Both the position numbers and the translations under genes were made by a program. Under the pieces are notes generated by a model. That model was given only the letters and a program-made list of their open reading frames with translations. It ran no database searches and was not told the DNA's origin. Source: Gillisella vitis (lineage in GTDB: Bacteria; Pseudomonadota; Alphaproteobacteria; Rhizobiales; Rhizobiaceae). From it: a stretch of DNA of 64,000 nucleotides. This document shows, one piece after another, positions 37,623-46,863 of this stretch (positions are counted from its first letter, which is position 1; each line of letters starts with the position of its first letter). The stretch is taken from contig NZ_LMVL02000003.1 in the NCBI RefSeq assembly GCF_001541345.2, forward strand, positions 744,001-808,000. Direction: 5' to 3'.

Positions 37623-38840
37623 TCAACGGTGGGCGTTGAGCGATACAACATTGTGCAACGTGTCGTCCGCTGTCGACAGGAACCGCTTCAGATTGCGGGC
37701 GGCCTGGCGGATGCGGTGCTCGTTTTCGACCAGTGCGATGCGGACGTAATCATCACCCTGCTCGCCAAAGCCAATGCCCGGTGCTACGGCCATATCGGCC
37801 TTTTCCACCAAAAGCTTGGAGAATTCCAGAGAGCCGAGATGCCGGAATTTTTCCGGAATTTTTGCCCAGGCAAACATCGTGGCCGCCGGTGGCGGTACCT
37901 CGAAACCGGCCTTGCCGAAGCTTTCGACCAGCACATCACGACGGCGCTTATAGATATTGCGTACTTCGGCAACATCCGTGCCATCGCCATTCAGCGCATG
38001 GGTAGCGGCCACCTGGATCGGCGTGAACGCACCGTAATCCAGATAGGATTTCACACGGGCCAAAGCACTGATCAGCCGCTCATTGCCGACCGCAAAGCCC
38101 ATGCGCCAGCCGGGCATGGAGAAGGTCTTCGACATCGAGGTGAACTCAACCGCCACATCCATGGCACCAGGCACTTCCAATACCGATGGCGGAGGGTTGC
38201 CATCGAAATAGATCTCCGAATAGGCGAGATCCGACAGCACGATCAGCTCATGCTTTTTGGCAAAGGCGATCACGTCCTTGTAGAAGTCCAGCGAGGCGAC
38301 ACGCGCCGTCGGATTGGACGGATAGTTGATGATCAGCGCCAGGGGCTTGGGAATCGAGTGGCGCACCGCGCGCTCCAGCGGCGGGAAGAAGGTTTCATCC
38401 GGCTCGACGGGGATGGAGCGAATCACGCCGCCGGTCATCAGGAAGCCAAAGGCATGGATCGGGTAGGTCGGATCGGGGCAAAGGATAACATCACCCGGCG
38501 CGGTGATTGCCTGCGCCATATTGGCAAAGCCTTCCTTCGATCCCAGTGTCGCAACCACCTGGGTTTCCGGATTGAGCTTCACATTGAAACGGCGGGCATA
38601 ATAGGCGGCCTGCGCCCGGCGCAGCCCCGGAATACCCTTAGACGACGAATAGCGATGAGTGCGCGGGTCCTGCACGGCCTCACACAGCTTGTCGACAATG
38701 TTCTGCGGGGTCGGAAGATCGGGATTGCCCATGCCGAGATCGATGATATCAGCGCCACCGGCTCGCGCGCTTGCCTTCAAACGATTGACCTGTTCGAAAA
38801 CATAGGGCGGCAGACGCCGGACTTTGTGAAACTCTTCCAT
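37623..38840 (-). CDS. PLP-dependent aminotransferase (alanine-transaminase-like)
   Basis: A 405-residue fold-type I class I/II aminotransferase. Marks are IIDLGMGNPDLPTPQNIV, YSSSKGIPGLR, INYPSNPTARVA, LSDLAYSEIYFDG and the PLP lysine in SMSKTFSMPGWRMGF. This set, and the direct pairing with hom, is typical of the AlaC/'LL-DAP-aminotransferase-like' proteins found in this place in rhizobia; the exact amino donor is not proven. Met at 38840 has GAGG 7 nt upstream; the frame extends upstream without support. First gene of the aminotransferase-hom-recJ cluster. Confidence 0.9.
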   Translation of the reverse strand: MEEFHKVRRLPPYVFEQVNRLKASARAGGADIIDLGMGNPDLPTPQNIVDKLCEAVQDPRTHRYSSSKGIPGLRRAQAAYYARRFNVKLNPETQVVATLGSKEGFANMAQAITAPGDVILCPDPTYPIHAFGFLMTGGVIRSIPVEPDETFFPPLERAVRHSIPKPLALIINYPSNPTARVASLDFYKDVIAFAKKHELIVLSDLAYSEIYFDGNPPPSVLEVPGAMDVAVEFTSMSKTFSMPGWRMGFAVGNERLISALARVKSYLDYGAFTPIQVAATHALNGDGTDVAEVRNIYKRRRDVLVESFGKAGFEVPPPAATMFAWAKIPEKFRHLGSLEFSKLLVEKADMAVAPGIGFGEQGDDYVRIALVENEHRIRQAARNLKRFLSTADDTLHNVVSLNAHR

Positions 38841-38880
38841 CTCAGACCTCGTTGAACCGCAGGCTCCCCGCCTTGCGGAC

Positions 38881-38917
38881 GATCCGTTTTCCATTGCAGC
38901 ATCCCCGAAAACGGATC
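38881..38917. repeat. Inverted repeat upstream of the aminotransferase gene
   Basis: GATCCGTTTTC (38881-38891) and GAAAACGGATC (38907-38917) form a perfect 11-bp inverted repeat with a 15-bp loop, followed by a CCCCGA...TCGGGG pair. The CCCCGAAAAC core resembles the repeat units upstream of recG. Confidence 0.6.
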
Positions 38918-39120
38918 TGGCAAATCGGGGTGCAGTGACAATACCGCAAATTGCAATGATTCGCGGTAGATTTTGGCCAACTGCACCCTGCCCTGTCCCG
39001 CCCCGTCATCGGTTCCGGGGACATTCGACATGGCAGAATGCAACTGTCACATTGCATTTGCTTTGCGGCCAAATGCCATGCAAGGCAAGGGCTATTTACA
39101 AGCGGGCGGTACGGCTTGTC

Positions 39121-39537
39121 CTATTGGCCCTGAACCTGACCGTTGGTCTTCGCCAGCTTGCGCATTTCCTCAACGCGGCGCTCATATTCCGCCTGGCTGA
39201 TCTGCCCGGTCTTGCGCAGATAAGAGAGCGAAGACAGGCGCTTGCCCATGTCCTTCGCCTCGTCATTGCTCATCTGCACATTGGCAGCCGTCAACGGACG
39301 TGAAAAATCCGGATAACCATCCGGCGTGGTATAGGCCGCAGCGGCTGGGTCGGTCTTGTCGGTCACCGTCACATCAACATGGCCCTGGCGCACGGCAGGC
39401 TGCGAGGCGGTCGTGCTATTGCAGCCGGCCAGCGCAAGCAGGCAGGCCATGCCAGATCCCGCCGCACCGGCTTTCGCCAGGCGCAGAGCCAGGTTCAAAC
39501 GCGAAGACTGCCCAACCAAAGAGACGATCGAAACCAT
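39121..39537 (-). CDS. Predicted lipoprotein with C-terminal SHOCT-like helix
   Basis: About 138 residues with a hydrophobic leader ending in the lipobox LALAGC, then a Thr/Ala-rich linker. The C-terminal segment SYLRKTGQISQAEYERRVEEMRKL resembles the short SHOCT oligomerisation helix pair. Start choice is uncertain: Met at 39537 gives a long leader, while a Met about 29 codons later (39450) would place the lipobox at residues 6-11. Function unknown. It is divergent from phaC and may be envelope-associated. Confidence 0.65.
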   Translation of the reverse strand: MVSIVSLVGQSSRLNLALRLAKAGAAGSGMACLLALAGCNSTTASQPAVRQGHVDVTVTDKTDPAAAAYTTPDGYPDFSRPLTAANVQMSNDEAKDMGKRLSSLSYLRKTGQISQAEYERRVEEMRKLAKTNGQVQGQ

Positions 39538-39764
39538 ATTCAAACCCAACCAAATTCGCCCGGTACCGGGAAAAACAGCAGCATAAGCCGTGTGATTATT
39601 CACACGATGCTGTTTGCAACGCAAACGTGAATAACCCGCGACAAAACGCGCAAACCTTGTAAAACATGTGAGTCAAACCACACCCACACCTTTCATCTGT
39701 CTGGAACTTGTAGTCATTTTCAGGCAAGATACGCAAATATAAAAAAGAGAAGAGCCAAGGGGAG

Positions 39765-41735
39765 ATGGCATTGACCACAGCATCGAAGGACCAGGGTCGC
39801 GCCGGTCAATCCCGTCCCGCGTCCGACACGCCAGAATGTGGGCCGGAAACCAGCCAAGAAACCGGGCAGAAAACCAGCAAAACAGCAAACAACGCTGACG
39901 GTTCTGAATCCGAAAAGGCCGGTTTCAATCAAATGGGTTTCGACCCTTCCCTGATCGATCCCTATATCGTCAAGGACCCCGAAGCGCTGGCCGTCAATCT
40001 CGCCAAGGCGCTTGAAAACCTCGGCAAGGCGGCCTCCTCCTGGATCGCGCCGCGTGAAAAAGCTGGTCTTGTCGATCCGGTGGCGGAACCCGCCGTCGAA
40101 CTGGTCAAGACCCTGTCAGGCGTAGCGGAATACTGGATGACCGATCCGCAGCGCAGCCTGGAGGCGCAGACGCATCTGATGACCTCGCTGTTCGGCGTCT
40201 GGATGAAGAGCCTGAGCCGCCTTTCGATGCCTGCCCAAACACCTCCACCACCAGAACCGATCAAGGACAAGCGATTCGCGGATGCCGACTGGCAACGCAA
40301 TCCGTTCTTCGATTTTTTGCGCCAGGCCTATCTGGTCTTGTCCGACTGGGCTGAGAAATTGGTGGAAAATACGCAAGGCATGGACGAGCATGCGCGCCAT
40401 AAAGCGCTGTTCTACGTCCGGCAGATGACGGCGGCGCTGTCGCCGGTCAATTTCGTCATGACCAATCCGCAGCTTTACCGCGAGACAGTCGCCACCAGCG
40501 GTGCCAATCTGGTCAAAGGCATGAAAATGTTTGCCGAGGACATGGCCGCCGGTCAGGGCGAATTGCGGATGCGCCAGACCGACACCAGCAAATTCGCGCT
40601 GGGCACCAATATGGCGCTGACGCCAGGCAAGGTCGTCGCCCAAAGCGATGTCTGCGAGGTCATTCAATACGAACCCGCCACCGACAAGGTGCTGAAACGG
40701 CCCCTGCTGATCTGCCCGCCCTGGATCAACAAATTCTATATTCTCGATCTCAACCCGGAAAAGAGCTTCATCAAATATTGTGTCGACCAGGGTCACACGG
40801 TCTTCGTGATCTCCTGGGTCAATCCCGATCAACGCCATGCGGGCAAGGACTGGCTGTCCTATATTCGCGAAGGCGTGGATTTTGCTCTCGACACCGTCGA
40901 GAAAGCCACCGGCGAAAAGAAGGTCAATGCCATCGGCTATTGCGTTGGCGGCACTCTGCTATCTGCTGCCATGGCGCTCCATGCCAAGGAAGGCAATAGC
41001 CGTATTGCAAGCGCCACATTATTCACCACCCAGGTGGATTTCACCCATGCAGGCGACCTGAAAGTCTTCGTGGACGAGGAACAGGTGAGCGGGCTGGAAG
41101 AAAAGATGCGGCAGAAGGGCTATCTGGACGGCTCGAAAATGGCATCGGCCTTCAATATGCTGCGCTCGTCCGAATTGATCTGGCCCTATTTCGTCAACAA
41201 TTACCTGAAGGGTCAGGACCCGACCGCCTTCGATCTCTTGTACTGGAATGCCGATTCGACGCGGATGGCGGCGGCCAATCACTCCTTTTACCTGCGCAAT
41301 TGCTATCTGGAAAACAATCTGGCGCGCGGCAAGATGCAGCTGGATGGCAAGACCCTGTCGCTGAAGGACGTGAAAATCCCGATCTACAATCTCGCCACCA
41401 AGGAAGACCATATTGCCCCGGCGAAATCGGTTTTTGTCGGATCGGCGTGCTTCGGCGGTCCAGTCACCTATGTGATGAGCGGGTCCGGTCATATCGCCGG
41501 CGTGGTCAATCCGCCCGACAAGCGCAAATACCAATTCTGGACCAATGGTAAGCCGGAGGGCACATTTGAGGATTGGGTGGCAGGGGCTGAGGAAACCGCC
41601 GGCTCCTGGTGGCCGCATTGGCAGAAATGGATCGAAGGACTGGACAAACGCCGCGTGGCGGCCCGCAAACCGGGCGGTACGGCACTGAATGCCATAGGGG
41701 ATGCGCCGGGCGCTTACGTTCTGGAGCGTGTCTGA
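39765..41735 (+). CDS. phaC: Class I poly(3-hydroxyalkanoate) polymerase
   Basis: Polymerises (R)-3-hydroxyacyl-CoA into PHB storage granules. The 656-residue product has a Ser/Thr/Glu-rich disordered N-terminal stretch of about 55 residues, the PhaC N-domain, and the alpha/beta-hydrolase core with PPWINKFYILDL, the lipase-like box GYCVGG with catalytic Cys393, an Asp in YNLATKEDHIAP and His in SGSGHIAGV. The start ATG 39765 immediately follows AAGGGGAG, unusually close; a TTG two codons later would have better spacing. phaA/phaB are not in the window. sfsA follows after 24 bp. Confidence 0.95.
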   Translation: MALTTASKDQGRAGQSRPASDTPECGPETSQETGQKTSKTANNADGSESEKAGFNQMGFDPSLIDPYIVKDPEALAVNLAKALENLGKAASSWIAPREKAGLVDPVAEPAVELVKTLSGVAEYWMTDPQRSLEAQTHLMTSLFGVWMKSLSRLSMPAQTPPPPEPIKDKRFADADWQRNPFFDFLRQAYLVLSDWAEKLVENTQGMDEHARHKALFYVRQMTAALSPVNFVMTNPQLYRETVATSGANLVKGMKMFAEDMAAGQGELRMRQTDTSKFALGTNMALTPGKVVAQSDVCEVIQYEPATDKVLKRPLLICPPWINKFYILDLNPEKSFIKYCVDQGHTVFVISWVNPDQRHAGKDWLSYIREGVDFALDTVEKATGEKKVNAIGYCVGGTLLSAAMALHAKEGNSRIASATLFTTQVDFTHAGDLKVFVDEEQVSGLEEKMRQKGYLDGSKMASAFNMLRSSELIWPYFVNNYLKGQDPTAFDLLYWNADSTRMAAANHSFYLRNCYLENNLARGKMQLDGKTLSLKDVKIPIYNLATKEDHIAPAKSVFVGSACFGGPVTYVMSGSGHIAGVVNPPDKRKYQFWTNGKPEGTFEDWVAGAEETAGSWWPHWQKWIEGLDKRRVAARKPGGTALNAIGDAPGAYVLERV

Positions 41736-41759
41736 GATTGGCCGAACGATAAAACCGCC

Positions 41760-42470
41760 ATGATTTTCGATCCACCATTGGTCGCGGCCACGCTTGTGCG
41801 ACGCTACAAACGTTTTCTCTTCGACGCGGTGTTACAAGACGGCAGCGAAATTACCGGATTTTGCGCCAATACTGGCTCGATGCGCGGACTGACCGCGCCC
41901 GGCTCCCGTATTTACCTGTCGCAAAGCGACAAGCCGGGCCGGAAGTATCGCTATGGGTTTGAGTTGATCGAAGCCGATGGCACATTGGTCGGTGTCAATA
42001 CCAGCCTTCCCAATCGTCTGGCGCAGGAGGCAATCCGCGCTGGTCTGGTCAGCGATCTCTTACACTATCCGCAGATCCGCACCGAGCAGCGGTATGGCGA
42101 GAACTCCCGGATCGACCTTCTGTTGTCGGGTCCTGGCAAAGCGGATTGCTATGTCGAGGTGAAGAACGTCCATTTCATCAGGGAAACTGGATTGGCGGAA
42201 TTTCCAGATAGCGTCACCACGAGAGGCGCGAAACATCTAATCGAAATGGCCAAGCTGGTGGCGGCAGGCAAGCGGGCGGCGATGCTCTATGTGATCCAGC
42301 GGCAGGATTGCGATGCGCTGGCGATCTGCGCCGATCTCGATCCCGCCTATGGCCGGGCCTTTAACGCCGCCATAAGTCAGGGCGTCGAAGCCTATGCGGT
42401 GAAATGCACGATCACACCGGGCGGGATCATTCCGGCATGCAGCGTTCCCGTGCGCCTGACTACGCCATGA
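41760..42470 (+). CDS. sfsA: SfsA family protein (sugar fermentation stimulation homologue)
   Basis: A 236-residue protein with the SfsA pattern: RRYKRFLFDAVL, TGFCANTGSMRGLTAPGS, NTSLPNRLAQEAI, IDLLLSG and CYVEVKNVHFI, TTRGAKHLIEMAKLVAAGKRA. The N-terminal OB-like and C-terminal nuclease-like (PD-D/E-like VEVKN) parts suggest DNA or RNA binding; the old name reflects a multicopy effect on maltose genes. It follows phaC by 24 bp and overlaps the 3' end of the convergent yeiH gene by 11 bp. Confidence 0.92.
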   Translation: MIFDPPLVAATLVRRYKRFLFDAVLQDGSEITGFCANTGSMRGLTAPGSRIYLSQSDKPGRKYRYGFELIEADGTLVGVNTSLPNRLAQEAIRAGLVSDLLHYPQIRTEQRYGENSRIDLLLSGPGKADCYVEVKNVHFIRETGLAEFPDSVTTRGAKHLIEMAKLVAAGKRAAMLYVIQRQDCDALAICADLDPAYGRAFNAAISQGVEAYAVKCTITPGGIIPACSVPVRLTTP

Positions 42471-43497
42471 AATGAATGGCCGTCAGCGCAATCGCCCCCA
42501 GTGCCAGGATGGAAAGGCTTCCCGCCGCCAGCACCCTGCCCCCGAACGCTAGCAGGCTGCGCAGATCAACCTGGAGACCAAGTGCGGCCATGGACAGGGT
42601 GGTGAGAAATCCCGACAGATGCTGCGAAGGCTCCAACAGACCATGCGGCAGGGCATCCAGAGATCTCGCCACCATCAATGCCAGAAAACCGATGATGAAC
42701 CAGGGCGCCAGATGGGCAAATGAGAAATTATGCTCAATCTTGTGTTCGTTAGCATGCCCCGTTCCCCTTTCCATGCCTCTGGCACCCACGCCCAGTCCCA
42801 GCAGGACAGGCCCCAGCATCATCACCCGGATCAGTTTGACCAGCGTGCCGATTTGCAGGCTGACAAGCCCGAAGGACGTTGTGGCCGCCAGCACTTGCGG
42901 AACGGCATAGACCGTCATGCCCGCCAGAATTCCGTAATGTCGCGGGTCCAGACCGGCTTGAAAAGCCACCAGCGGCAGCAGAAGCACCACGAGAATGCCA
43001 AGCACGGCTGTAAAGGCAATGGACGATGCGACCTCGTCGGCATCGGCGCCAATCACCGGGGCTGCCGCCATGATGGCCGAATTTCCGCAAATGGAATTGC
43101 CGCAGGCAACCAGCAACGCCAGCGGATGCGGCAATCCGATAACACGCCCGATCAAATAGCTGCTGACCAAGCCGCAACAGAGCACGGCAATGACCCAGGC
43201 TATCAGGGTGAACCCACTCCCGGCGATCTGACCGAGGCTGACCGATGCACCCAAAAGAACAATGGCAAGTTCCAGCACGGTTTTCGCGCAGAGGTGAATA
43301 CCCTTGTTCACGACCGCCGGCAGGATAAACAGGCTTTTGACCAGCGTGCCGAGTACAATGCACCAGACCAGGGCATCCACAGGCATCCGCCCCGTGACAC
43401 GCTGAACCGTAAAGGCAAGAGCATAGCCTCCCAAAGCAACGGCACTGGACAAAGCAATCCCAGGCGCAAGCGAAACAACAGGGCGAAACAGGCGCAT
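42460..43497 (-). CDS. YeiH family putative sulfate exporter
   Basis: A 345-residue membrane protein with about ten helices of the YeiH/UPF0324 family. Typical elements are ELAIVLLGASVSLGQI, ACGNSICGNSAIMAAAPVIGA, the TAVLGILVVLLLPL helix and GMTVYAVPQVLAA. In E. coli and Firmicutes the family is linked to sulfate or sulfite stress and to a divergent LysR regulator, as seen here. ATG 43497 with GAAAGG upstream is preferred to the TTG two codons before. Confidence 0.88.
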   Translation of the reverse strand: MRLFRPVVSLAPGIALSSAVALGGYALAFTVQRVTGRMPVDALVWCIVLGTLVKSLFILPAVVNKGIHLCAKTVLELAIVLLGASVSLGQIAGSGFTLIAWVIAVLCCGLVSSYLIGRVIGLPHPLALLVACGNSICGNSAIMAAAPVIGADADEVASSIAFTAVLGILVVLLLPLVAFQAGLDPRHYGILAGMTVYAVPQVLAATTSFGLVSLQIGTLVKLIRVMMLGPVLLGLGVGARGMERGTGHANEHKIEHNFSFAHLAPWFIIGFLALMVARSLDALPHGLLEPSQHLSGFLTTLSMAALGLQVDLRSLLAFGGRVLAAGSLSILALGAIALTAIHFMA

Positions 43498-43554
43498 TTT
43501 CAAACCTTTCCATCGGTTGGCCTGTTTTGCATGGGGAATTCATTTTATTCCAAC

Positions 43555-43582
43555 GCATAATTGACTACAGTTCATGCATAAT
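43555..43582. promoter_or_regulatory. Candidate LysR-type operator between yeiH and lysR
   Basis: Two direct GCATAAT repeats (43555-43561 and 43576-43582) lie 21 bp apart, two helical turns, in the 106-bp divergent gap. This spacing fits binding by an oligomeric LysR-type regulator that controls both genes, though the T-N11-A core is not obvious. Confidence 0.4.
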
Positions 43583-43603
43583 AATTTCACAATCGAGATC
43601 TCC

Positions 43604-44494
43604 ATGACGCTTGAACAATTGACCATTTTCCTTGCCGTTGCTGAACGTCAGCATGTCACCCGGGCGGCAGAGGCAATCGGCCTGACACCGTCTGCCGTCA
43701 GCGCGGCTATCCGCGCCTTGGAGATCAATCACGATGTCCTGCTGTTTGACCGGGTTGGGCGGGGTATCGAGCTTACCCAGGCAGGCCGGATCTTTATTGA
43801 TGAGGCCCGCGCAACGCTTGATGCAGCGAACCATGCCGCCTTGGTGCTAGCCGAGTTGGGCGGGTTGAGCCGGGGCAAGCTGACCATCCATGCCAGCCAG
43901 ACGGTGGCCAGCCATTGGCTGCCACGCAAAATGATGCAGTTTCACGCCCTCCATCCGGATATCGAACTGGCGCTGACTATCGGCAATTCGGCCTCGGTCG
44001 CTGACGCAGTTGAGACGGGCAAAGCGGAACTGGGCTTTGTCGAGGCCGAAATACCCTCGGAGACATTGACACATCTGGTGGTCGCAGAAGACGAGATGGT
44101 CATCGTGGTCCCCTGCGGTCATCCGCTGGCAGATCCCGCAGCAGATATGCACGCGGCGATTCTGGCCACGCCCTGGATCTTGCGGGAGCAGGGTTCGGGT
44201 ACGCGCGCCTATTTCGAGCAGGCATTGAAGGCGATGGACATAGAACCGGCGTCGCTGACGGTGGCCTTGACCTTTCCATCCAATGAAGCGGTTCTATCGG
44301 CGCTTGGGGCTGGCGGCTGCGCCAGCGCGCTGTCCCGGTCGGCAGTGCAAGCGCTTGTGGCAAGCGGCGCATTGCAGATTGCTCCGATCCCGCTTCCGGC
44401 TCGTCACTTCACCGCCCTTCGCCACCGTGAGAGGCGCATCAGTGGCGCGGCCCGTGCCTTCCTACAACTAACGACTGATCCCGACAGCCATTAA
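43604..44494 (+). CDS. LysR-family transcriptional regulator (YeiE/CysB-like context)
   Basis: A 296-residue LTTR. The N-terminal winged HTH runs over about residues 1-60 (MTLEQLTIFLAVAERQHVTRAAEAIGLTPSAVSAAIRALE) and the effector domain follows with LTIHASQTVASHWLPRKM and DEMVIVVPCGHPLAD. The frame is open ten codons upstream to ATG 43574, but Met at 43604 matches the usual LysR start. The divergent yeiH partner suggests it senses a sulfur oxyanion or related stress, as YeiE does. Confidence 0.9.
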   Translation: MTLEQLTIFLAVAERQHVTRAAEAIGLTPSAVSAAIRALEINHDVLLFDRVGRGIELTQAGRIFIDEARATLDAANHAALVLAELGGLSRGKLTIHASQTVASHWLPRKMMQFHALHPDIELALTIGNSASVADAVETGKAELGFVEAEIPSETLTHLVVAEDEMVIVVPCGHPLADPAADMHAAILATPWILREQGSGTRAYFEQALKAMDIEPASLTVALTFPSNEAVLSALGAGGCASALSRSAVQALVASGALQIAPIPLPARHFTALRHRERRISGAARAFLQLTTDPDSH

Positions 44495-44618
44495 AGTGAT
44501 CTGGGTATAGCAGACCGGAAGCGGTTAAGAATTGATCGTACCCTGCGGATCGTGATGGACGAACAACCTTTGCCTGCGGTATGTAAAAAGCTGAAATTGA
44601 TTGCGGGATGATAATGGA

Positions 44619-45455
44619 ATGGTAAATTACATCGACGCGGCTTCCGCGCCGCTCAAAAACACCGGTGCGATCCGCCTTTATGGCGCGGATGCTTTCGAAG
44701 CGATGCGCAAGGCGTGCCAGGTCACAGCCCGCTGCCTGGACGCCCTGGCCCCGATGGTGAAGCCCGGCGTTACCACCAATGAAATCGACAGGTTTGTCTT
44801 CGATTTTGGCATGGATAACGGTGTTCTGCCTGCAACCCTGAATTATCGCGGCTATCGGCATTCGGTCTGCACCTCGATCAACCATGTCGTCTGCCACGGT
44901 ATTCCCGATGAAAAACCTTTGCGCGAAGGCGATATCGTCAATATCGACGTCACCTATGTGGTGGATGGCTGGCACGGCGATTCCAGCCGGATGTATCCGG
45001 TCGGCGAAATCAAGCGCGCTGCCGAACGTCTGCTCGAAGTCACCCATGAATGCCTGATGCGCGGCATAGAGGCCGTCAGGCCCGGAGCGCGAACCGGCGC
45101 GATCGGTGCCGCCATCCAAAGCTTTGCCGAAGCGCAGCGCTGTTCCGTGGTACGGGATTTCTGCGGCCACGGGGTTGGGCAACTGTTTCACGACAGCCCG
45201 AATATCCTGCATTATGGCCGGCCAGACGAAGGCCCGGAAATGCGTGAGGGCATGATTTTCACCATCGAGCCGATGATCAATCTCGGTAAGCCGCATGTGA
45301 AGGTGCTGGCCGATGGCTGGACGGCGGTGACCCGCGACCGGTCGTTGACCGCGCAGTATGAACACACCGTCGGCGTTACTTCGTCCGGCTGCGAAATCTT
45401 CACACTGTCGCCTGCCGGGCTGGACCGTCCGGGCCTGCCTCCCTTGCAAGGGTAA
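44619..45455 (+). CDS. map: Methionine aminopeptidase, type I
   Basis: Removes the initiator Met from nascent proteins. The 278-residue product has the five metal ligands in order: Asp in NIDVTYVVDGWHGD (two Asp), His in GHGVGQLFHDSPN, Glu in FTIEPMI and Glu in QYEHTVGV. The His in VCHGIPDE is the substrate-side residue. The start ATG 44619 matches the rhizobial length; a TTG 18 bp upstream is also open. radC follows after 3 bp, the map-radC pairing common in Rhizobiales. Confidence 0.95.
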   Translation: MVNYIDAASAPLKNTGAIRLYGADAFEAMRKACQVTARCLDALAPMVKPGVTTNEIDRFVFDFGMDNGVLPATLNYRGYRHSVCTSINHVVCHGIPDEKPLREGDIVNIDVTYVVDGWHGDSSRMYPVGEIKRAAERLLEVTHECLMRGIEAVRPGARTGAIGAAIQSFAEAQRCSVVRDFCGHGVGQLFHDSPNILHYGRPDEGPEMREGMIFTIEPMINLGKPHVKVLADGWTAVTRDRSLTAQYEHTVGVTSSGCEIFTLSPAGLDRPGLPPLQG

Positions 45456-45458
45456 GCA

Positions 45459-46295
45459 ATGAACAAGCCTCCGCGCTTTAACGCTGACGAAACTGCCTCC
45501 CCGTCCTTCCTGCCGGATCAGGACGAGAGCTTCGATTACGAGCAGGACGAGCGCGGCTTTTTCGCCGAACAGGTCCAGAAGCCGAAGGCGATGAAAAAGG
45601 TGCCGGACACCAGCGTCAAGCAGCCGGAACATTACCATGGCCACCGGGAGCGGCTGCGCCTACGGTTCAAGGAAAAGGGCGATGAGGCGCTCGCCGATTA
45701 CGAAGTGCTGGAACTGCTGTTGTTCCGGCTGATCCCACGGCGTGACACAAAGCCGATTGCCAAGGCCCTGCTGGACCGGTTCGGCAGCCTTGCGGGGGTA
45801 TTTGGCGCAAAGCACAGCCTGCTTCAGGAAGTGAAAGGTGTGGGCGAGGCCGTGGCGCTTGATCTGAAGCTGATTTCATCGGCGGCGCAGCGGATGCTGA
45901 AAAGCGAGTTGAAGGGCAAGCAGATCCTGTCATCCTGGTCGAGCGTTATCGACTATTGCCACGCCGCTATGGCCTATGAAACCACTGAACAGTTCCGCAT
46001 CCTGTTTCTCGACAAGCGCAATACGCTGATCGCCGATGAAGTGCAGGGCCGTGGCACGGTCGACCACACGCCCGTCTATCCGCGCGAAGTGGTCAAACGC
46101 GCGCTCGAATTATCCGCCACCGCCATTATCCTTGTCCACAACCATCCAAGCGGCGATCCGACACCATCCCGCGCCGATATCGAGATGACCAAAACCATTA
46201 TCGATACGGCCAAACCGCTCGGCATCACCGTACATGACCATGTCATCATTGGCAAACAGGGCCATGCTAGCCTGAAGGGCCTGCGGCTGATCTGA
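45459..46295 (+). CDS. radC: RadC family JAMM/MPN protein
   Basis: A 278-residue protein. The N-terminal third is charged and low-complexity, then an HhH-like segment ([27 protein letters not shown]) and the JAMM metalloprotease-like domain with the metal motif [14 protein letters not shown]. Despite the historical name, a direct role in DNA repair is not supported and its substrate is unknown. It begins 3 bp after map. Confidence 0.93.
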   Translation: MNKPPRFNADETASPSFLPDQDESFDYEQDERGFFAEQVQKPKAMKKVPDTSVKQPEHYHGHRERLRLRFKEKGDEALADYEVLELLLFRLIPRRDTKPIAKALLDRFGSLAGVFGAKHSLLQEVKGVGEAVALDLKLISSAAQRMLKSELKGKQILSSWSSVIDYCHAAMAYETTEQFRILFLDKRNTLIADEVQGRGTVDHTPVYPREVVKRALELSATAIILVHNHPSGDPTPSRADIEMTKTIIDTAKPLGITVHDHVIIGKQGHASLKGLRLI

Positions 46296-46426
46296 GCTTG
46301 ATGCTGTCTTAAGATCACAAACGTATCAGCTTGAGACAGCCGCTATCCTATTGTTAAGCCTGCCCATTCAGCTTTCGGTAAACCGCTTCCGCTACACCTT
46401 GTCATACCAAGCCAAGGACGGATCAG

Positions 46427-46753
46427 ATGAGCATTTCCGGTATTTTGAACACGGCAACGTCAGGCATGTTGGCCCAGCAGACACGGCTGAGCAATGTTGC
46501 CAGCAATATTGCCAATGCCGATACGCCCGGATATCAGCGGCTGAACACCAATCTTTCGGCCAGTGGCTCAGGTGTTGCGGCGACCACAACCCGCTCCACG
46601 GACGCGCCAGCGACGCAAGACACCTCCAATGTCGATCCCTTACGTGAGATCACTGACATGATCGGTGCCGAAAACGGTTTCGCCGCCAATGCGAAAGTGT
46701 TCGAGACCGGCGCCGACATGTGGGACATGCTGATGAGCGTCAAACGCGACTAA
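46427..46753 (+). CDS. Flagellar basal-body rod-type protein (FlgC-like, orphan)
   Basis: A 108-residue protein that begins MSISGILNTATSGMLAQQTRLSNVASNIANADTPGY, the N-terminal rod-protein motif (ANNIANxxTPGY type) shared by FlgB/C/F/G, and ends with an amphipathic helix (ENGFAANAKVFETGADMWDMLMSVKRD) like the C-terminal helix of rod proteins. It is shorter than FlgC (about 135-140) and has only a small middle. No other flagellar gene is in the window, so a structural role in the flagellum is uncertain. Confidence 0.8.
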   Translation: MSISGILNTATSGMLAQQTRLSNVASNIANADTPGYQRLNTNLSASGSGVAATTTRSTDAPATQDTSNVDPLREITDMIGAENGFAANAKVFETGADMWDMLMSVKRD

Positions 46754-46859
46754 AGCATTTTCCTGACGGAAAACCGGGTTCCACTTTCCTGGAAATGCTC
46801 TTGCTTGTTTTACGCATTTCCGAACGGAAAACCGCTTCACACTTTTCCTGGAAATGCTC
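46754..46859. repeat. Two tandem copies of a palindromic intergenic element
   Basis: Unit 1 (46754-46800) and unit 2 (46813-46859) share the pattern GCATTTnC, CGGAAAACCG, CCACTTT/CACACTTTT and CCTGGAAATGCTC, and each can fold with GCATTTCC pairing GGAAATGC. They lie between the convergent rod-type and LysE-type genes and are related in layout to the pair upstream of recG. Confidence 0.72.
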
Positions 46860-46863
46860 GCCC

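Noticed and set aside
37599..38855. 418-codon plus-strand frame opposite the aminotransferase
   Set aside because: Shadow of the real minus-strand gene; sequence shows no domain.
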